Shown: positions 21,867 to 33,985 of the stretch, piece by piece
Layout of the letters: each line of letters starts with the position of its first letter
How positions within the stretch are numbered: the stretch's first letter is position 1
Source: Bufo bufo
Lineage: Eukaryota; Chordata; Amphibia; Anura; Bufonidae
Direction of reading: 5' to 3'
Assembly (NCBI RefSeq): GCF_905171765.1
Contig: NC_053390.1
Span: 140,612,968 to 140,676,967, forward strand
DNA: 64,000 nucleotides
Position numbers and translations under genes: made by a program
Notes under the pieces: model-generated
The model's input: the letters and a program-made list of their open reading frames with translations, nothing else
What the model was told of the DNA's origin: nothing
Databases searched by the model: none

Positions 21867-24135
21867 AAAGGTTCTCATTAGTCTAGGACCCTGTATATCA
21901 GTGGTAATAAGTCAGAGCAACTGGAGTTGTATTTTTGTTTTTTGAATACGTTTCACTTGTCATCTTACTGGATTTTTCAATTAGAATGGCTTGTACGAGA
22001 ATTCTACCGCATTAAATACTGGTGACTCATGCTTCAGTCATGGTGGTAAGGTGTGATTAAACTGTCTCAGGAGAGATGTTACAGCAGCTCTAACACCTCT
22101 CCCAAAGCTGTTTGACCGTACCTAAAAGCTTCAGTCATGCGAACGCAATCAACACCTTACCTCCATGACAGAAGCATGAGTCACCAGTATTTAATTTACC
22201 AGAATTCTCATACAAGCCATTCTAATTGAAAAAGCCAGTCAGATGACAAAGTGAAACGTCTTCAAGAAAAAAAAAAATAATACAACAAGTCCAGTTGCAA
22301 TGACTTATTACTAAGTGATACCAGGACCTAGATGAATGAGAACCTTTACAGACATATTGCAATTCAGACAGGGTGAGAACTCTTCATTTTGTATGAGAAT
22401 ATGAGAAAACAGCAAGAAAACGTGTAAATATAGAAATCACCTGCGCTACAACCTCAGATGCCGACAACAGGAGCTGACAACATACAGCATACGCCTGGAT
22501 TCAACGGTAAAGGGACATCATGCTAAGGCCATACTATAAAGGGTCAAGAAACAATTGCTAAATGAACGTGTACGACAGACCCACTTTATAGTTGATGCCA
22601 TAAAGTAGAACATCAATGGACTTTATTTCACAGCTACCCAGTGATATCTGGAAAAGAGTGGCAGAATTTACAGAACACGCGCAGCTAGCTCAATACACTA
22701 AGGGCAAGGAGACACCTGACTGTCTTTTTCTGGTTGGAAATATAGAACAGCACATCCAAAACTGCCAGGACTTCACATCTAAAGTCCAAGGCTTGATACT
22801 GGTTACAGAGAAAACAATGGTGTCCTATGATGTTGCAACCTTCTTCACATGCATATGCACAACAGAAGCAGTTCAAACAGTGAGGGCAAGGTTAATACAA
22901 GACCGCACCATCAGCAGCAGAACAAACAAGTGTGTTCTGTGCTGGACCTTTGCCTGACCACCACCTATTTTAAGGACAAGTTCCACAGACAGAAAAATGT
23001 GTCTTTGTAGATAACCTGTACACGGAGGAGGTGGAACGTAAAGCGCTAAACACCTTTGTGGGAATTGCATCTAGTCACTGGTGCAGATACTGTATGTGGA
23101 TGAAACCAGAGTAGAAATTAAAAAACAAGAAGTACACATGTCCACGTATTGAACCAGAACATCAGGTTTACAAGGGAAGACGTGAAGAACTACACACTGG
23201 CTTTCTTGGACTGCTTGGTAACAGTCAGAGAGGTAGGAACGCTGGAAACTAGAGTCTACAGGAAAACTACTCTTACAGACCAGTAACTGCTGGTTGACTC
23301 CTACCATCATCAGAACCCTACACCACCAGGCTGAAAAGATCTCAACCAATGTAGAGGCTAAGACAAGGGAAGTTGAACACCTCAAAGGGGCCTTAGAATG
23401 TGTGGGTATCCAAAATGGGATTTTGGTAAAACTAGGAAAAATTGAATGTAAAGATAGCCAGTGAAGGTGTGAAGGAGGACAGACAGAAGAACCTATTTCT
23501 TCTCTACATAGCTGGGGTATCTGATTTTTTTTATTTTTATAAACATCGCATCCCTGTCTGCTTTAAACCGGGCGACACACTGATGCAGCAACTGGTTCAC
23601 CCAAACAACCCTATGCCAAAACACAAAAAGAACAATATTGTGATGCAGTCCAATGCAGTGAGAAGTGCCAAGACTTGTACTTTGGGGAAACAAAACAGCA
23701 GCTACACCAGCATATGACTGAGCACAGAAGAGTCAACCCTTGCAGTCAGGACTCTCAGTCAGCTGTGTACCTACATCTTAAGGACTCTTGTTTGATCACA
23801 ATAAGGTCTGCATCAGACACAGAGTAGGACTGGTTTAGAAGAGATGTGAAAGAGGACATGTATGTTAAGTTGTGAGAAGCTTGAATAGAAGTGCAGGAAT
23901 GCAACATCTGCCACTTACAATGCAGCTCTAACACGTCTCCTAAGGCAGATTCTCCACAACTAATAGCTTCAGTCATGCTAATGTAATACTTTACCTCTAT
24001 GACTGAAGCACAAGTGACCAGTATGTAATGCCTGGAGAATTCTCGGTAAAGCCATTCTAATTGAGAAGCCAGTTAGATGACTAGTGAAACGTCTTCAAGA
24101 AAAAAAATACAAGTCTAGTTGTTCTGACTTATTGC
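21867..24135 (+). mobile_element. Penelope-like retroelement with inverted 5' repeat
   Basis: A 481-bp imperfect palindrome (21867-22347) at the 5' side contains the element's own 3' tail: CATTCTAATTGA, CCAGT.AGATGAC, GTGAAACGTCTTCAAG recur at the true 3' end (24047-24103). Between them is a broken RT / GIY-YIG coding region (about 22560-23985). Terminal repeats of this inverted or partially duplicated sort are typical of Penelope elements. Confidence 0.85.
22560..23985 (+). pseudogene. Penelope-like RT plus GIY-YIG endonuclease, decayed
   Basis: RT palm motif A is seen as TMVSYDVATFF (about 22827). Downstream fragments in shifting frames include NLYTEEVERKAL (about 23010), a damaged motif C (…VDET, near 23089-23105, where YVDD is expected), LAFLDCLVTVRE, VYRKTTLTDQ, EHLKGAL, then RIPVCFKPGDTL and LVHPNNPMPKHK. 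A degenerate GIY-YIG segment follows: DLYFGETKQQLHQHMTEH and AVYLHLKD (about 23672-23785). Multiple stops and frameshifts make it nonfunctional. Motif order matches Penelope/Neptune-type elements. Confidence 0.88.
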
Positions 24136-24293
24136 TACTGATATATCAAATAAAAGGGGTTCTGAAAACCCTATCCACATGTAGCAGAAGAAATCCACCC
24201 AGATTTCAATGCATTAAATGGATTTTCAAATCGGCTACAAAATCTGCATGTAACCAAAGCAGTTTTTGCTGCAGAAATATATCTCAGTATAGG

Positions 24294-24574
24294 ACTTATC
24301 CCGCAAGCAGCATTTATCACAATACAGGTGATAAATGTTTGATCCATGGGACATTGACCGCTAGGACACCCAGCAACCCCAACTCATCTGTTTCAATGGG
24401 GCATTAGTGAGCATGTTAACTCACTGTTCTATTAACTTCTATAGGAATGACAGAACGCTGCCCTCCCTTATTCTCAGGATAACTAGGGACCCAACAGTTG
24501 GACCGTGAAAATCATACATTTATCACCTTTCCTGCAGATAGGTGATAAATGTTGTTTGTGGGATAACTGGTTTA
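24294..24574. mobile_element. Palindromic MITE (ATTTATCAC family)
   Basis: The ends ACTTATCCCGCAAGCAGC and GTTTGTGGGATAACTGG are inverted with changes, and CATTTATCACC / GGTGATAAATG recur in the arms. Non-coding. Confidence 0.65.
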
Positions 24575-25500
24575 ATAGGGCCTATTGGGATTTACTGTTT
24601 TCTACCAACATAGCTGTCATGGCTCTGTTATAAACAGATGCCAAGGCACTAAGGTGAACAGTGCCTAAAACCATTGTAAAATATTCATCTTCTGACACAG
24701 CAGCGGCTCCAACCAGGTTGTATACATACCAGATACATACATAGAACCATTTGTACAGAGATCTCGGTCACGTTTCCAAGATCTGCTTTGACTATGCTAC
24801 ATGGAGTATATTCCGAGCAATCCCTTCTAATGGCTAGCTCCAAGGAACCCTTAACATGGAGTTAAGTTATGGTATAGAATAACCTATATCCATACATTTT
24901 AGTAAATCTGCACGGCAACGGTAAGAATAAACTTCAGCTAAAAATAACGTTTTTTTCCATTGTTTCCCAGTTGAAGCTGACAGCAAAATGCCAATTATTT
25001 CTAAGGGGCATTGCATTCTATACATTCTTTTAATTATTGATTATTCAACACTGTAACATAAATAAAAATACCAGTGAGAACATGCCATAGACTTAGACTA
25101 GATATTCCAAAACTAGACAAAAAAAAAGTAACAAAAAGTCAAAATGTGTGCTTACTTAAACGTGTACTGAGGAACCTAGAAGACAACAAACACCACAAAA
25201 AAATAAGAGATGTAAAAGTGGCATGCAAAAATTTCTGAGGCCGCCTCGAGCAATGCATCGTTTTTGATCATTATGAACCTAGACAGCAGCGTGACATGCG
25301 CGGAGGATGAATCCAATTTACAGGGTGCACTCACTACACCTAGGAATGCGCCAGGAGAAGAAACCGTCACCTCCATGAAATTTGTTATATTTATCTAATA
25401 AATGTCATAGGAGTCTAAAGAAAGAAATCAGGATGACTTTCTAATTATGGAAAAATAAACTAACAATCTAAACAAGAATATGCAAGAAAATGAGAACAAG
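24575..25500. other. Intronic DNA, nothing recognised
   Basis: Apparently single-copy AT-rich sequence. No gene, structural RNA or clear repeat terminus. Confidence 0.4.
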
Positions 25501-25519
25501 CAATCTGGAGAACACAGAC

Positions 25520-26175
25520 TTTTTTTTTCACAGGAGCTCCAGTTACAGGGGAAAACAGCCCCCTGTGGGGGGCATTACACACAGGCAAAGCTGATCAGGG
25601 TCTCCTTCTCCTTAGACCCTGCAGCTCTGCTCCTGCCCCAGACACCCCTGGCGGTCACCTGATCACCGCGACTATACGAGGAAGTGGCTTTGCTTCGTTC
25701 TGCTCTCCCGCTAGCACTCATGCAGCACTGTCCTCCCGGCACTGGGATTAAAGCACTTCCTGAACGTTTATATACGTGCTATCTGCATGGGGTACATGTA
25801 GATAGGACGTATATATCCAGTGGGCAGTCAGGAAGGGGTTAATACTGAGAGCATCACACCATTATATACCTGACCGGCAGCCTGCTGGAAAATTCCCCTG
25901 TAGGGTCTATGGCCAGTACGCCTATGGTAGTATTGATGTTTTTTCCCACTCCCTCTCCCAGAAAGAGTTTATAAAAGTTAATCAGTAAGTTTATTGTACC
26001 CAAAATGGCACCGTTAAAAAAATTAATTTGTCCCACAAAATACAAGCCCTGATACGGCTACGTATAGCTCTTGGAAGTTATAGCTCTTGGAAGGAGATGA
26101 AAAAAAAAATGAAAAAAAATATGCTTGGTCGTTAAGGCACAAAACAGGCTGGTCACTAAAAGGTTAAACATAGGG
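25520..26175. repeat. Dispersed anuran repeat segments
   Basis: Segments with GGCAGTCAGGAAGGGGTTAA (25825-25842), CCACAAAATACAAGCCCTGATACGG and GTTATAGCTCTTGGAAGG, then GGTCGTTAAGGC, form a block that recurs at 27900-28460 and partly at 58640-58760. It is an unclassified, probably abundant frog repeat. The 25530-25720 part is GC-rich with no recognised identity. Confidence 0.5.
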
Positions 26176-26609
26176 CAAAAACGGCCTAAAAAAAAATGTC
26201 ATAGTGAAATATAAATGATAAATGATTTTGATTGGTTGGGGTCCAAGGGCTGAGATCCTCACCAGTTGGTAAAACAAGGAGTTCGAAGCATTAGTGCCAT
26301 CTGTCCTCACTAAAAAAATGTTAACAAAAAATAAAAACATAATTGTCCTTGTTACTATATAAAAAATAAAATAAAAATTCCTGCTGTGTTCACACTGAGC
26401 CTCATAACAGGTTGCTGAAGCTTGTTACAGTCATAGATTACAATGAACAGTAACACCTCTATATACAGGAATCGCACTATTCAAAATGACCACCATACAA
26501 AACTTACAGCATGTCTAGAACATTCTCCCATATAAGTCAAAGAGTCGTCTCCAGTCTACAGATCCTATGATGGACATGTCTGCAAATCTCCGAAGCCTGT
26601 TAATGGGCA

Positions 26610-26740
26610 TCTAGCTGCAGATTTGTACCTATGAAACTGGACGACCTGTTACATGTGCGCTTGGCAGCGGATGGCATCTGCCTCCAGTGCAGAGCACGAG
26701 CAAGTGTTCCTGTGCATAGTGTACCAATGTATAATGGCCA
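26610..26740. repeat. Fragment of the TTAA MITE family of 5546-5972
   Basis: GGGCATCTAGCTGCAG, TTTGTACCTATGAAACTGG and GCGCTTGGCAGC match the left arm of the element at 5546. The right half is missing. Confidence 0.65.
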
Positions 26741-27450
26741 TTAGAGGGGTGCTTTTATGTCCTTTTTTTCTACCATCATTTGATAATCCATTATTCACTG
26801 GTCGTTAACCATTTCTCTACTGCCACACAAATATATATGTCAGAGGTGGTTGCCCGGACACCAGACGTCAAAGTCTGTGATCGGCAAAAACTTTAACTTT
26901 ACTAAAATTCCGTGGTCAATTAGATGCCGTGGTCAATTGTGACCACAGCAACTGAGCGGCTTTCCCCAAGAGTCCTGCACTCCTGGGACCCAAACTGTTC
27001 CCCCACGTGAAGATCAATGGAGCTGTTCGTTTGCTGTGGTAGACTCGAGGCTGCTGGCTTCCACAGTGATGTTCCTATGGAGCCCTACCTGTGACTGGGC
27101 TGCATAGGAACATAATATTTCTTCCATAGACAGCAAATGTAATTCTTTGCAGTCTATGGGAGAAGCGATCAAAAGATTATGTTAATGTCCCCTAGGGAAC
27201 AAAAAATGTGGGGGGGGGGGGATTTTTTATTTTCTTTTTTATTTAACTATACACAAAATAAAAAAATTGAAAATTGAAAAAAATATGAAAATCGCTCCCC
27301 TTTCCCCATTAAAAAATAAATAAAAAATTATCATAGGCACCACTGCTTTCCAAAACATTTGTATTACAATATTTATCCTGTACCATGAAGGCCATAACGA
27401 AAAAAATTTAAATGATCGATTCAGTGTTTATTTGTTGCTTCAATCTCACA
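26741..27450. other. Intronic DNA with parts of an anuran repeat
   Basis: No gene. The segment holds a G10 run (27211-27220) and A/T-rich stretches. CCTGTGACTGGGCTGCATAGG and CGGTCACAATT-like words suggest an old fold-back repeat that can no longer be bounded. Confidence 0.35.
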
Positions 27451-27451
27451 A

Positions 27452-27806
27452 AAAGCATGAGGATTAAAAATTAACTTTTAATAAATACTATAAAACGTAC
27501 TCACCTATAGGAGCAAAACTTCATATCTAGTGTACACCAGAGGAAACCTCTGGGTTGAGGTATTAGTAAGGGATATCTCAGGGACATTACTCCCAATGCC
27601 GGATTTCTCTATTGCTACAATACATGGTACATATGAACGTATATGAGCGTTTGATGGATCAGATTTTTGTGTCTTTACGAATTGTTGTTTTTTTGTTTTC
27701 CTCTGGTGTACACTAGATAGGACGTTTTGCTCCTATAGGTGAAAACGTTTTATAGTATTTATTAGAAATTACGTTTTAATCCCCATGCTTTTTGTTAGAT
27801 TGATAT
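27452..27806. repeat. Long inverted repeat, possibly Penelope termini
   Basis: The arms 27452-27548 and about 27700-27806 pair over AAATACTATAAAACGT, CACCTATAGGAGCAAAAC and CTAGTGTACACCAGAGG. The right arm reads CTCCTATAGGTGAAAACGTTTTATAG, resembling the post-ribozyme sequence of Penelope ends. It could instead be a simple MITE. Confidence 0.6.
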
Positions 27807-27889
27807 GACTAACTGCAGGGATTAACATAGTCTAAACTTCCCTTGTTTGGGTTTTTTAGATATATATTTTTTTTGCTTCACCTCCCCCT

Positions 27890-28460
27890 CAACAAAATGT
27901 TATGAAAAGTGATCAAAAAGTCATACACACTCGAAAATAGTATCAGTATCAATAAAAACTAGAGATTGCCCTGCAAAAAATGAGCCCGCACAGAGCTCTG
28001 TAGACATAAATATAAAAAACGTTTTGAGAGTCAGAATATGACTGCAAATAAAAAAAAAAAAATTTTCTTTTTTTCTTTTTAAGTATTAAAACATAAGAAA
28101 AACTATATAAATGTGGTATTGCTGTAATCATACTGGCCCAGAGAATGAAGGGAACTGGTGAGTTTTACCACATAGGGAACATGGTGAAAACGAAACCAAT
28201 AAAACCGTAGTGCAGTTGCATTTTTTTTTTTTATTCAATCCCAGTAAAAGTATTTATCCATTGTATGCAATATTAAATGATGCCATTAGAAAGTACTACT
28301 TATCCTGTAAAAAATAGTCCCTCATACAGCTATGTGGATGAAAAAATGAAAAAGTTATGGCTCTGGGAATGTCAGGAGTAAAAAAATTTTTAAAAATTTT
28401 AAAAAGGAAAATCACTCAGTAAAGAATAGTTATGAAAACGACAAAATGATGACCATTAAC
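27890..28460. repeat. Dispersed anuran repeat, unclassified
   Basis: Contains GTGATCAAAAAGTCATAC, AAAATGAGCCCGCACAG, GGTATTGCTGTAATCATACT, CATACAGCTATGTGG and GTTATGGCTCTGGGAATG in order. The same order of blocks is partly present at 25960-26170 and 58640-58770. No coding frame survives. Confidence 0.55.
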
Positions 28461-28469
28461 AAAAAGGCC

Positions 28470-29620
28470 GTTGCAGACTGTTTTCCTTAAACTTTACTAG
28501 AATTCACGTTTTCACTTTTTTTTTTTCTACCATTATTTGATAATTCATTTAAAACAAAATTTGAGGACCACTGAATATGTGTGCCTTTAATGACAGAAGA
28601 AAAAAGGCAAAATCCTAAATACACAAGATCCTACATTAGAAACCTACCATAATCAAAAACACAACATAAAGAAGAAAAAAAAAAGTATCTCATGGTCTCT
28701 TGTGCAATACAGCATGGCAGAGAAAGGGCTACATTAAACCCGCCATTTCTACAATGCCAGTTCATTGTGGGCATCGCCGTGGTTATAGACAACTGGCAAT
28801 CAGTAGAACATACTATATTTTGTCAAAAAGACAGATAATTGTGTTACAAAAACCAATGGAAGCGAGCGCCAACATTACAGGCCTTTACCTCTTAAAATCA
28901 CATTTACATCTATTCTGAAAAATGAAGATTAGGACACACATTATTTAAATTCTGAACCAGCTCGATACCTTTACCATTACAAATAGCACCCGTATTCCTT
29001 GGTGGCAAACAGTTATCGAGTAAATAGGCTGTCATTGCATGAAAATAATTAACACTCGCTCGCAAGCAATGTTCTCCTAGGTATTTCCTTGTCTGCATCC
29101 TGCAGCAATTTAGTGAGCTTATTCATGCCATTTCTAGAGTACACCTCACAATCTTATCTTACAATATCATTTAGTCTAATTAATTTTTTTGTATCCTACA
29201 CAATTGTTCTGTTGATGAATACCACAGCTAGTGGTTAATTTTAAGGAAAGCAAAAGAGGTCTTGTACATTGTCTCAAAGGTGTCCAATGACGCATGTATT
29301 TCACGTGTTTGATGGCCGTCAAGGCATGCGAGCTTTCATTATTTCAGCACTACAATGAGGATGATGTGGTGGGACTAAGCAAGTGAGAGGACATGTAGAT
29401 TAAAGACATCTCAGATTATAGCCCACCATTTACAAGGACAACTCCATTCTAATCATGTCAATTACCCACCAAATATAAAGCTCACATACAAAAAAGACAC
29501 TTACATTGCTAAAAAAAAAAAAATTACAGCCCACATTTCTCAACCCCTGTCAACCCCTGTATGACAGTTTTCCAGTATAAAAAAAAAATTGCAAGGCCCA
29601 CTTGCTTCTAGAAGCTTCTT
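28470..29620. other. Intronic DNA; candidate conserved tract
   Basis: No gene. From about 28920 to 29340 there is no repeat signature, and cores such as TCTAATTAATTTTTT, TGTTGATGAAT and GTGGTTAATTTTAAGG occur. It is offered only as a candidate conserved non-coding tract. Confidence 0.3.
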
Positions 29621-29624
29621 GTCA

Positions 29625-29872
29625 CAGCACATTAGTTTTACACTCAATCTCCTCGAGAGAACCCAGCTAGAACTGACTGGGCCCTACAGCAATTTTTTTT
29701 TAAAGTGGTGATAAAGACCAAAACCCCCAAAAGTTGCAAATTTTGGTGCTAGGTCCACTTCTATAAAAAAAAAATGTGCTACTTTTGGGGATTTACAAAT
29801 TTACTTTGAGGCCCAGTCAGTTCTAGCTTGGTCCTCAGAAGGAGATTGTATGTGGTAAAACTGATGTGCGAG
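29625..29872. repeat. Inverted repeat (MITE-like)
   Basis: Arms around GTTTTACACTCAATCTCC…CTAGAACTGACTGGGCC and the complementary GGCCCAGTCAGTTCTAG…GAGATTGTATGTGG enclose an A/T-rich centre. Non-coding. Confidence 0.7.
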
Positions 29873-30017
29873 AAGAAGCGGTTAGGAATTGATAAAAGGA
29901 CAGGTTTAGCATCAAAATTGGAGAGTGCAGATTGTCCATGTGAGGTGACTATTGGAGCTGCTATTGGCCTGTGTGAAAGTTAAGCTCTGGGGTCTGCGCC
30001 ACCTCAGTGGATTCCAG

Positions 30018-30975
30018 TAGGGCTGCAACGATTAATCGATGTAATCGATTATAATCGATAACTGGATTCGTTGTTGACGAATCCAGTTATCGAATAATCA
30101 CCGATTCGTTGCTATGCAGGCGGGTGCCGGGCGGGCGGTTTACTTTAAGTCACTGCATCTTTATTTTACCTTACAATCGTGACGCTCCAGTAACAACTCT
30201 GCAGGCAGAGCGGAGGGCGGCGTAACGTCACTTACTCACGTAACGCGCCTGCTCTGCCTCCTTCATTCATAAAGTGGGCGGAGCAGGTGCGTCACGTGAG
30301 TAAGTGACGTTACGCCGCCCTCCGCTCTGCCTGCAGAGTTGTTACTGGAGCGTCACGATTGTAAGGTAAAATAAAGATGCAGTGAGTGATTAGTCTGCTA
30401 TGAGCAGCAGGGCCGGGGCTGTTATGGGTAGGGGGATCGGTCTATGGCACTTCTATGGGGAGGGGGGATCTGTGCACCGTTATGGGGAAAGGGATCTGTG
30501 CACCGTTATGGGGAAAGGGATCTGTGCACTGTTATGGGGAAAGGGATCTGTGCACTGTTATGCCCATAACAGTGCACATATCCCCCTTTCCATAACAGTG
30601 CACATATCCCCCTTTCCATAACAGTGCACATATCCCCCTTTCCATAACAGTGCACATATCCCCCTTTCCATAACAGTGCACATATCCCCCTTTCCATAAC
30701 AGTGCACAGATCCCCCTTTCCATAACAGTGCACAGATCCCCCTCTCAATAACAGCGCCACCCACAGATCCCCCTTTCCATAACAGAGCCACCCACAGATC
30801 CCCTTCTCCATAACAGTGCCATCCACAATTTGTTTTAATATGGCCTTTGAACATAATTTTTCAAGTAAAATCATATAAACCGCTTTGTTTTGTAAGTTTG
30901 TCGTTTTTCCCGATTAATCGCAGAAATTAATCGGCAACTAATCGATTATTCAAATAATCGTTAGCTGTAGCCCTA
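30018..30975. mobile_element. Non-autonomous hAT-like element with 8-bp duplication
   Basis: Termini TAGGGCTGCAACGATTAATCG and complementary CGTTAGCTGTAGCCCTA are flanked by GATTCCAG (30010-30017 and 30976-30983). This ATCGATTA-rich end is a familiar vertebrate hAT type. Inside are a GC-rich palindrome with arms CGTGACGCTCCAGTAAC… (30178-30358) and a two-armed minisatellite (30440-30830). No transposase is encoded. Confidence 0.9.
30440..30830. repeat. Inverted minisatellite, about 25-26 bp units
   Basis: About four units of GTTATGGGGAAAGGGATCTGTGCAC-type on the left face about ten complementary units (CCCCCTTTCCATAACAGTGCACATAT type) on the right. The symmetry centre is near 30555 at TGTTATGCCCATAACA. 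One arm is G-rich and the other C-rich on the same strand, so the array folds into a long hairpin. Open frames here are only repeat translations. Confidence 0.9.
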
Positions 30976-30983
30976 GATTCCAG

Positions 30984-33148
30984 TGTTCTCGAAGCTTATG
31001 TAGGACACTTCCAGCTGGTGGTAGACTGGGAGCTGGAAGCACTCGGTCCATTTGGGAGGCTGGCTGTGGGCTGCAGTAAGGCAGGCATAATGCAGAGCTA
31101 TAGGAGTGCTGTGCAGAGGCTTGCCTGATGTGCTTACATAAGACTCTAGAGAGAAGCTATTTTCTAAGAAAGCCCTGGTTGTCACACAAGCAGATGGAAA
31201 GCTGACAAGTGACTGAGACAGGGGCTAGGAAGGCTGGCCATCTGGGAGGGTGGTTTGCAGTGTTCAATGCAGGTCCCTGCTGCAGTGGTACAGACTGAGC
31301 GTGCTATAAGCCTGGGAGCTCCAGGGCAAGTTTGCTGTGACTATGCCGACAATGTGAGACTGGAGGGTGTAAGGGAGGGGTGAGCAGTGCTGAGTTCAAA
31401 CTCCTGAGATACTATAGCTGGGTCCATTCAGGGATTGAGATATACATTTGTGGTGACTAGAGATGAGCTATATTGGCAGCCTCGTTACTTGGAGGCTCAG
31501 ATTTGAAGCATTCCTGACTGAATTGGTTTGTCACTAAAGTGGAAGTAGTATAAGTTGGGCCCATGACAAAAGGGTCTAAGTAAAGAGGAACAGGGATTTG
31601 GAGAATGGGACCAGGAGAAGACGAAACACAACTCTGGAGGCAATGTCAGAAGGTGAACTGATGGCTGAGGACTATTCACCTTCACCACTGTGACCATCTT
31701 AGTAACATGGTCATGAGGAAGAGAAAGCGGAGACAGGGGTATACACAATTGTTCAGGGTTATATTCTGTTCAGTTAAAAGGGTTGTACAGAAAATAGATA
31801 ATCAAAGAAAATCATAGATAAGATAGCATGTTCTCCCACTGCTCTCTGCTTCTTTCTGCAGGATGTCCTGACACACGGACAGACGACCACTGAAGCCAAA
31901 CACTGGCTGTAGTGGGATTGGCGGAGTGGTCAGGAAGGGACCAGGAAGTGTCTAACGAGAGTAGCAGGAGATCAGGGAGTGTTTTTTTTATGTCATTCAG
32001 AACATATTTTTAAAATTTAATGATTGGGCAACCCAGATTAAAACCAGAGGGAATAGACTAAAACTACCCATGCACTGAAGAATTACATCACACACACAAG
32101 AGGATATTACAGTTTGTTTTTAAGATATTTACTGAACAGCAAAGTTTCCTGGTACATAGTTGCTTTGATATCACCTTTGGGAATCCGATTTCCATCACAA
32201 TTTCTTTCCTTACCCAACATAATGGAGAGAACACTACAGAGGCTAGTGGAGATCACAAACAACAACAAAGTGGTGATTACTCTATTATGACTATGGAAAA
32301 TGCACACGTCTCTCTAGAGCCTATTACATTAATCAGCTGAGATGAGTGGTTGACCACCATATGCTCTTTAAAGCAATGGATGTGCAGAAGGAAAGAAAGA
32401 TGAGAGACTTGCCACCATCCCCAACCAACAATGCATTCCACAAAGCAGGGGAAACCGTCAACGCCAATGGACTCCATAACAGGTGAAACCTAAGAACAAG
32501 GTTTCCTCATCACACAGTTTACGCAGATACGCTGATTTCCAATAAAAATTTCTTCAGAAATATCAAAAATTTCACTCAGATTTTCAGAAAATGTTAAAGT
32601 GTACCTGTATTTTTATTTAATACCGGTAAATGTCCCTCTTGCCCACTGACACCACACTTACATTTGACTCTATACAATGCCAGTGGATCACTCATTATTA
32701 GGACATGAAGCTCCATACAGTTCCAGTAAAATACATGCTCAGATTTAGCTCGATACATATCTCTAAAATTCATCCATCTTCAAAATTCATCCATCTATTT
32801 GTACTAAGGAGGGTTTCCTTTGTGTGTTCATTCTGTATGAAAGCAACCAGATGTTTTTACCATCTGTAGCCTTTGTGAGAGGAGTTGGTGGTCTCCATCC
32901 AGTTTTCATAGGACAGGTGCACACATAACAAAATCACCACCATAATGTGCACACAGTTTGGCAGTCAGCGGAGATGACAAAAAATGAGATCTGTGGGGAA
33001 ATGAAACAACTCCCTCACAGACAACACGCCAGAAGTCAGTGTATATTCCACAGCGCATCTACAATAAACTTCAATTATTGCTTTCATTCAATTTCTAACA
33101 AACATTTTTCAGTAAATTAGATCTCTGCAGTTTATTTAAAGGGAATCC
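30984..33148. other. Intronic DNA, no gene seen
   Basis: Mostly single-copy. 31780-32045 resembles an old 'ggttgtacag…ggcaaccc' fold-back repeat. Nothing else is recognised. Confidence 0.4.
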
Positions 33149-33156
33149 GTCACCAG

Positions 33157-33450
33157 TAGTGTTGAGTAAACTTGCGATTCGCAAGTTCGGCGTTTGGGTC
33201 ATCTAAAAATTCCATAATGGATTCCGTTACCATGGACCATAACGGAATTCTATGACAGCATGCACCACAGAAGCCTATATGGCCAGCATAGACTTCTATT
33301 ATGACAGAATGCAATGCGGAATGGCTCTTACAGGCTTCCGTGGTGATGCCATCATAGTATTCCCTTATGGTCCCTGGTATCGGAGTCCATTACGGAACTC
33401 TTAGAGAACCCGAACACCGAATTTGCATATCGCAAGTTCGCTCAACACTA
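33157..33450. mobile_element. hAT-like MITE (TAGTGTTGAG ends)
   Basis: The inverted ends TAGTGTTGAG / CTCAACACTA continue as CTTGCGATTCGCAAGTTCG on one side and CGCAAGTTCGCT on the other. The flanks GTCACCAG (33149-33156) and GTTACCAG (33451-33458) are an 8-bp duplication with one change. Non-coding. Confidence 0.85.
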
Positions 33451-33729
33451 GTTACCAGCTTTATGTTGCCCTAACTAAAACCCTAAGTAGGTGCTGGCTC
33501 ACTTTCCTGAACCTACTCAGTAGTTAAAAGCTGCATTGAGTAGTGCAATCTGAGTGCTGGAGTCCTCTCAATCCAGAGCATGCTCTAGGGAGTCCTCATA
33601 TTCATGAGAGCCCAGCTTTCCTTGCCCTTGATGCTAACTGCTATAGTAAAAAGGACACCATAAACCTGGTCACAGATCAACTGTTAGTTGTCTGAATTTA
33701 GGAAATGCTTATTCAACGGAGAATACAAC

Positions 33730-33952
33730 TAGGGATGAGCAAATCAACTTTGGATGAAACATCCAAAGTCGATTTGCATAAAACTTTGTTCCAATACTAT
33801 TCGGAGCAGGAGCTCCGTACAGTATTAGAATGTATTGGTTCCTATGAGCCGAAGTTATTGCTTCGCAAAGTCTCTGGTAATAACTTCATGAATTAATTTG
33901 TACTGTAAAAAACCACTTGGAATCAAACCAGAGTTCGATTCGCTCATCTCTA
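33730..33952. mobile_element. hAT-like MITE (TAGGGATGAGC ends)
   Basis: Inverted ends TAGGGATGAGCAAATC / GATTCGCTCATCTCTA have a perfect 8-bp duplication AATACAAC at 33722-33729 and 33953-33960. A 63-codon open frame inside is not a gene. Confidence 0.9.
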
Positions 33953-33985
33953 AATACAACCTTAAAGGGGTTGGGCAACCCTTCA

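Noticed and set aside
22240..22270. Hammerhead ribozyme at GATGAC…GTGAAACGTC in the first Penelope copy
   Set aside because: The CTGANGA box reads CAGATGA or AGATGAC and stem II is only one pair; it may be a relic but is not a supportable ribozyme.
30400..30874. Open frames of GKGDLCTVM / HCYGKG repeats on both strands
   Set aside because: Translation of the inverted minisatellite in the hAT-like element, not a protein.
33705..33896. 63-codon frame MLIQRRIQLGMSK
   Set aside because: It spans the boundary and interior of an hAT-like MITE with an 8-bp duplication.
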